From CAINVV01 sp964506325 (GTDB lineage: Bacteria > Bacteroidota > Bacteroidia > Bacteroidales > Prolixibacteraceae), in NCBI GenBank assembly GCA_964506325.1, contig CAZDLO010000047.1, positions 1 to 26,968 on the forward strand: a DNA stretch of 26,968 nt, read 5' to 3'. A program made the position numbers and the translations under genes. Each line of letters starts with the position of its first letter. The first letter of the stretch is position 1. Below the pieces are notes generated by a model, which saw only the letters and a list, made by a program, of their open reading frames with translations, made no database searches and was not told the origin of the DNA. Positions 23,121 through 26,968 of this stretch are shown in pieces.

Positions 23121-24095
23121 ATGAGACCAAAAATTCTTGTAATTGCAGCAATTCCAAGACAAGGCCTTACGTCGCTTGAAGAAACGTGCGACCTGATTTA
23201 TCCCGAAAAAAGCTTCATGTTCACTGATGATGAGATCAGGGACCATATCAGGTTGGCTGATGGTGTGCTGTCTGTTTTTATACGGCCCCTGACTGCCGAA
23301 ATGCTGAATGCAGCCACACGATTGAGAATTATTGCCAATTTCGGGGTTGGATACAACAATGTGGATGTGGCCAGGGCCAATGAATTGGGGGTGGTTGTTT
23401 GCAATACGCCCCATGCGGTGACGGAACCCACTGCTGAGATGGCGTTTGGACTGCTTCTCTCACTGACGAGGAATATAGCCTTGACAGACAGGAGGTTGAG
23501 GGCAGATCCCAATTTTAAGTGGGGGATGATGGAGAATCTCGGTACCGGTATATTTGGCAAGACCGTCGGTATTGTTGGTATGGGCCGGATAGGCCAGGCT
23601 TTTGCCAGGAGGGCCCTTGCATCCGGAATGAAAGTCATTTATTTTAACCGTACCCGCTTGGCGCCTGAATTGGAAAGGGAGTACAATTGCCAGCTGGTTA
23701 GCTTTGAGGAACTTATTGAAAAATCAGATGTGATTTCTTTGCATTGTCCGCTGACGGATGAAACCCATCATCTTCTGGATGAAAAGGAAATGATCCGGAT
23801 GAAACCTGGAGCAATTATCCTGAATACCGCCAGGGGCCCTGTCATCCATGAGAAAATGCTGGTTAAATACCTGGGAAATGGCAAACTTGGAGGGGCCGGA
23901 CTGGATGTTTTTGAGAATGAGCCGGTAATTGATTCTGGACTGCTTGCCCTGGACAATGTTGTAATGACCCCTCACAATGCAACAGGAACTATTGATACGC
24001 GGATCGAAATCTGCAGGGAGGCCGCTGAAAATCTTAAGCGGTTCTTTGAAGGCAGCAAAGACATTTCAATTGTCAATCCGCAGGTATGGAGATAG
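23121..24095 (+). CDS. D-2-hydroxyacid dehydrogenase, NAD(P)-dependent
   Basis: The 324-residue protein belongs to the D-isomer-specific 2-hydroxyacid dehydrogenases, closest in pattern to glyoxylate/hydroxypyruvate reductases. It has the NAD(P)-binding GIVGMGRIG (G153, G155, G158) and a Rossmann strand ending in YFNRT, where Asn-Arg-Thr in place of Asp hints at NADPH. Catalytic residues are R238 (NTARGP), E267 (FENEP) and H285 (TPHNATGT). The last motif is more often PHIGSAT. The substrate-facing NFGVGYNNVD is typical. The likely reaction is reduction of a 2-keto acid such as glyoxylate or hydroxypyruvate; the true substrate is not readable from sequence. GAACTTTG at 23093-23100 is one base off a -7 box. 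Confidence 0.88.
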   Translation: MRPKILVIAAIPRQGLTSLEETCDLIYPEKSFMFTDDEIRDHIRLADGVLSVFIRPLTAEMLNAATRLRIIANFGVGYNNVDVARANELGVVVCNTPHAVTEPTAEMAFGLLLSLTRNIALTDRRLRADPNFKWGMMENLGTGIFGKTVGIVGMGRIGQAFARRALASGMKVIYFNRTRLAPELEREYNCQLVSFEELIEKSDVISLHCPLTDETHHLLDEKEMIRMKPGAIILNTARGPVIHEKMLVKYLGNGKLGGAGLDVFENEPVIDSGLLALDNVVMTPHNATGTIDTRIEICREAAENLKRFFEGSKDISIVNPQVWR

Positions 24096-24131
24096 CCCGT
24101 TATTACTGACCTATTACGTTCTAATTTATTC

Positions 24132-24139
24132 TACCTTTG
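24132..24139 (+). promoter_or_regulatory. -7 box of the rhamnosidase gene
   Basis: TACCTTTG is an exact TAnnTTTG match ending 19 bases before the ATG at 24159, a usual leader length for the phylum. No clear TTG occurs 19-21 bases upstream. Confidence 0.45.
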
Positions 24140-24158
24140 GACAAACAAACAACTTAAC

Positions 24159-26927
24159 ATGATGAAGAAATCAATTAACTACTCCAAACTTTTTTTGATT
24201 ACAGTCCTCCTGTGGGGATACTCCCTTTCAGGATTTTCCAAAAATGTAATTACTGCTTTAAAATGTGATTACCACGTAAATCCGTTGGGTATTGATGTGG
24301 CTCAACCCCGATTAAGCTGGCAGATTGTTGCCGACGAGAACAATTTTGTCCAGTTGGCCTACGAGATCCGTGTGGCCGGGACCTCTGAAAATCTCCTCAA
24401 AGGAAGGAACCTGATTTGGGGTTCTGACAAAGTCACCTCTGGTGAGTCGGTAAATGTTTTGTATGGTGGCCCTGCCGGCAAAACCATGCAGAGATTATGG
24501 TGGCAGGTAAGGGTGTGGGATGCTAAAAATAAGGCTACAGCATGGAGTGAGCCAGCCTGTTGGGAGATGGGACTGCTTCAGCCGGCAGACTGGAAAGCAT
24601 CATGGATTAGGCTTCCAAACGAGCCTGCCAATACTGTTTCCCGTCCGGCACAATTCTTCAGAAAGGAATTTTCAACCGCAAAAAAAGTCAGGACGGCCAG
24701 GGTATATGTTACTTCACTGGGCCTTTATGAATTGCGACTCAACGGGAAAAAAGTCGGAAACGACCTTTTCACTCCGGGATGGACGAGTTATAAAACAAGG
24801 ATTCAATATCAGACCTATGATATCACTTCCTTGATTGAGGCGAAGAATTCTATTGGAGCCATCGTTGGTGATGGCTGGTACAGAGGTAATATCGGATTTC
24901 AGGGACAAAGAAGTTATTACGGAGATAAGTGTGCACTTTTAGCCCAGGTGGCAATAACCTATACCGATGGAACAAGTGAAACAATAATCACTGATTCCAG
25001 TTGGAAGGCTTCTACCGGTCCGATAATTGAATCAGATATCTACAATGGCGAGATCTATGACGCCAACCTCGAATTAACAGGATGGGACATGATTGGCTAT
25101 GATGATGCAAAATGGAGCGGAGCCCTGGTTTATGATCATACCATGAAAAGCCTTATTGCTCCGCAGGGAGTTCCTGTACAGGCCATAGAGGAAATAAAAC
25201 CGTTAAAACTCATCAAAACCCCGAAAGGTGAGAAAGTTCTTGACCTGGGACAGAACATGGTAGGTGTTGTCAGGTTGAAAGTCAAAGGCAATAAGGGAGA
25301 CAAAGTTGTCATCAAATTCGCTGAGGTCCTGGATAAAGCCGGTAATTTTTATACAGACAACCTTCGTGCAGCCAGATGTACGGACACCTATATTCTGAAA
25401 GGTGGAGGAGAAGAGGTATTTCAGCCATTTTTTACTTTCCACGGGTTTCGTTATGTGATGCTTGAGGGGTTGGCTACCGATCCTTCTCTCGACCAGGTGA
25501 CAGGTGTTGTCATTCATTCAGCTATGACACCAACCGGCAATTTTGCCTGCTCTGATTCCTTGATTAATCAACTCCAGCACAATATCCAGTGGGGACAAAA
25601 AGGGAATTTTGTGGATGTACCCACAGATTGCCCGCAAAGGGATGAGAGATTGGGCTGGACTGGCGATGCACAGGTTTTCAGCATGACTGCCGCTTTCAAT
25701 TTCGATGTGGCAGCATTTTATACAAAATGGATGAAGGATTTCACTGCTGATCAGTTGGAGAATGGCCGTGTGCCACATGTTATTCCTGATGTACTGCGGG
25801 GTGACGGAGGGGCCACTGCATGGGCAGATGCTGCCATCATCGTTCCCTGGACTGTTTACAAAGTGTATGGCGATAAACGAATACTTGAGGATCAGTACAA
25901 GAGCATGAAGGCTTGGGTGGAATTTATGCATACCAGGGCCGGAGCCAAGAACCTCTGGACGGGAGATGCTCACTTTGGCGACTGGCTGGCATATGCATCA
26001 AACAGTTCCTCCTATCCCGGTGCAACAACTGAAAGGGACCTTATTGCAACCGCATATTATGCTTATTCATCCAGGTTACTGAGCCAGATTGCCTCCATTC
26101 TTGGAAAAACCGCAGATGCAGATTTTTATGCCAGGCTCTCTGCCGAAGTGAAAAAAGCCTTCATCGATGAGTTTGTAACCAAAAACGGCAGGGTAGTTTC
26201 ACATACCCAAACTGGTTATTCCCTGGCTTTGGCGTTCGATCTGCTTCCGGATAATCTGAAGAAGAATGCAACTGATTTTCTTGCAGCCGAGGTAAAGCAA
26301 AGGGGACATCTTACAACAGGGTTTGTTGGAACGCCTCTTCTCTGCAATACCCTATCGGCGACCGGTCACGACGATCTGGCATTTATGCTGCTGAACCGGA
26401 AAAAATATCCTTCCTGGCTTTATCCTGTAACCCAGGGTGCCACAACTATCTGGGAACGCTGGGATGGACAGAAACCGGATGGTTCTTTCCAGGATGTCGG
26501 TATGAACAGTTTTAATCACTATGCCTACGGTGCCATCGGCGAATGGCTGTACACCCATGTTGCCGGAATTGAAATCAATCCGGATCGTCCGGGGTACAAG
26601 CACATTCTGCTTTTCCCTCATCCTGGCGGCAATCTTTCAAATGCCTCTGCTGAAGTTAATAGCATGTACGGTCCGGTTAAATCTGCCTGGATCATCAATG
26701 GGACACAGTTTTCCTATGAGGTTTCTGTTCCTGCCAATACTACAGCAACCGTAACCCTGCCTCATGCCGTCCTGGCGGAAGTACTTTTAAACAAGGCATC
26801 CCTTTCGGGAAACAAGAACTGCAAGGCAGAACAGAGCAGCGACAATACAGTGGTTCAGCTGGGTTCCGGCAAATACCTGTTCAATTATTCTTCTGAAAAG
26901 TTTGTTCCTAAGAAGGCTGCAAAATAG
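24159..26927 (+). CDS. Secreted GH78 alpha-L-rhamnosidase
   Basis: The 922-residue enzyme hydrolyses terminal alpha-L-rhamnose from plant glycosides or polysaccharides such as pectin. A signal peptide (MMKKSINYSKLFLITVLLWGYSLSGFS) directs it to the periplasm or surface. The GH78 domain order is visible: an N-terminal beta domain (about 30-135, LRCDYHVNPLGID-like opening), Bac_rhamnosid_N (about 165-330), a conserved beta domain (about 345-445), the (alpha/alpha)6 barrel (about 450-790) and a C-terminal beta domain. The catalytic region DCPQRDERLGWTGD (490-503) supplies the acidic residues D490, D495, E496 and D503. E766 in TTIWERWDG fits the conserved base. No SusC/SusD pair is in view, so any polysaccharide locus would lie beyond the window. 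It is full length. Confidence 0.93.
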   Translation: MMKKSINYSKLFLITVLLWGYSLSGFSKNVITALKCDYHVNPLGIDVAQPRLSWQIVADENNFVQLAYEIRVAGTSENLLKGRNLIWGSDKVTSGESVNVLYGGPAGKTMQRLWWQVRVWDAKNKATAWSEPACWEMGLLQPADWKASWIRLPNEPANTVSRPAQFFRKEFSTAKKVRTARVYVTSLGLYELRLNGKKVGNDLFTPGWTSYKTRIQYQTYDITSLIEAKNSIGAIVGDGWYRGNIGFQGQRSYYGDKCALLAQVAITYTDGTSETIITDSSWKASTGPIIESDIYNGEIYDANLELTGWDMIGYDDAKWSGALVYDHTMKSLIAPQGVPVQAIEEIKPLKLIKTPKGEKVLDLGQNMVGVVRLKVKGNKGDKVVIKFAEVLDKAGNFYTDNLRAARCTDTYILKGGGEEVFQPFFTFHGFRYVMLEGLATDPSLDQVTGVVIHSAMTPTGNFACSDSLINQLQHNIQWGQKGNFVDVPTDCPQRDERLGWTGDAQVFSMTAAFNFDVAAFYTKWMKDFTADQLENGRVPHVIPDVLRGDGGATAWADAAIIVPWTVYKVYGDKRILEDQYKSMKAWVEFMHTRAGAKNLWTGDAHFGDWLAYASNSSSYPGATTERDLIATAYYAYSSRLLSQIASILGKTADADFYARLSAEVKKAFIDEFVTKNGRVVSHTQTGYSLALAFDLLPDNLKKNATDFLAAEVKQRGHLTTGFVGTPLLCNTLSATGHDDLAFMLLNRKKYPSWLYPVTQGATTIWERWDGQKPDGSFQDVGMNSFNHYAYGAIGEWLYTHVAGIEINPDRPGYKHILLFPHPGGNLSNASAEVNSMYGPVKSAWIINGTQFSYEVSVPANTTATVTLPHAVLAEVLLNKASLSGNKNCKAEQSSDNTVVQLGSGKYLFNYSSEKFVPKKAAK

Positions 26928-26968
26928 CGCAGGGAACTATTTCAACAAAAAATGGGAGATGACTGATC

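Overview
The window looks like a chromosomal segment of a Bacteroidota bacterium, probably an environmental member of the Bacteroidales/Marinilabiliales type. The evidence is a trp operon in the order trpB-E-G-D-C-F-A, several -7 boxes of the TAnnTTTG type with few Shine-Dalgarno sites, secreted proteins typical of the phylum (a PmoA-like DUF6807 protein, a GH78 rhamnosidase, outer-membrane beta-barrels), and AT-rich spacers carrying heptamer repeats. No insertion sequence, phage, CRISPR, rRNA or tRNA was seen.

Layout. Positions 1-92 hold the end of a small ferredoxin gene, followed by a strong terminator. A divergent HutI-like amidohydrolase follows (246-1478). Four minus-strand genes (1514-5712) encode a DUF1648 membrane protein, a secreted TIM-barrel-like protein, a small beta-barrel and a membrane protein of unknown role. 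On the plus strand come a PmoA-like secreted protein with a perfect terminator, an SpmA-SpmB fusion and a YkgJ-type cysteine-cluster protein; a truncated haemoglobin faces them. After a 480-base gene-free stretch come a seven-haem NapC/NirT-type cytochrome, an SDR-DUF2867 protein and a small membrane protein that may be translated from a leaderless mRNA.

The minus-strand block 13618-20720 is a complete tryptophan operon. It starts with what appears to be a classical attenuator: a -7 box, a 22-residue leader peptide with three consecutive Trp codons, and a 15-bp GC-rich terminator hairpin just before trpB. All seven structural genes look intact, with catalytic residues present, and TrpE keeps an LLES motif for feedback inhibition. 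Together they convert chorismate to tryptophan. Control seems to act both on the enzyme (TrpE) and on transcription (leader peptide).

Downstream of the divergent trp control region are a helical lipoprotein and a small helical protein of unknown function, a four-helix membrane protein with a non-ATG start, a D-2-hydroxyacid dehydrogenase, and a complete GH78 alpha-L-rhamnosidase with its own -7 box.

Main points of interest: the Trp leader/attenuator; the HutI-like protein that has lost key active-site residues; and two heptamer arrays (unit TGAGTTA in gene sense) that each begin on a stop codon and place TGA in all three frames.
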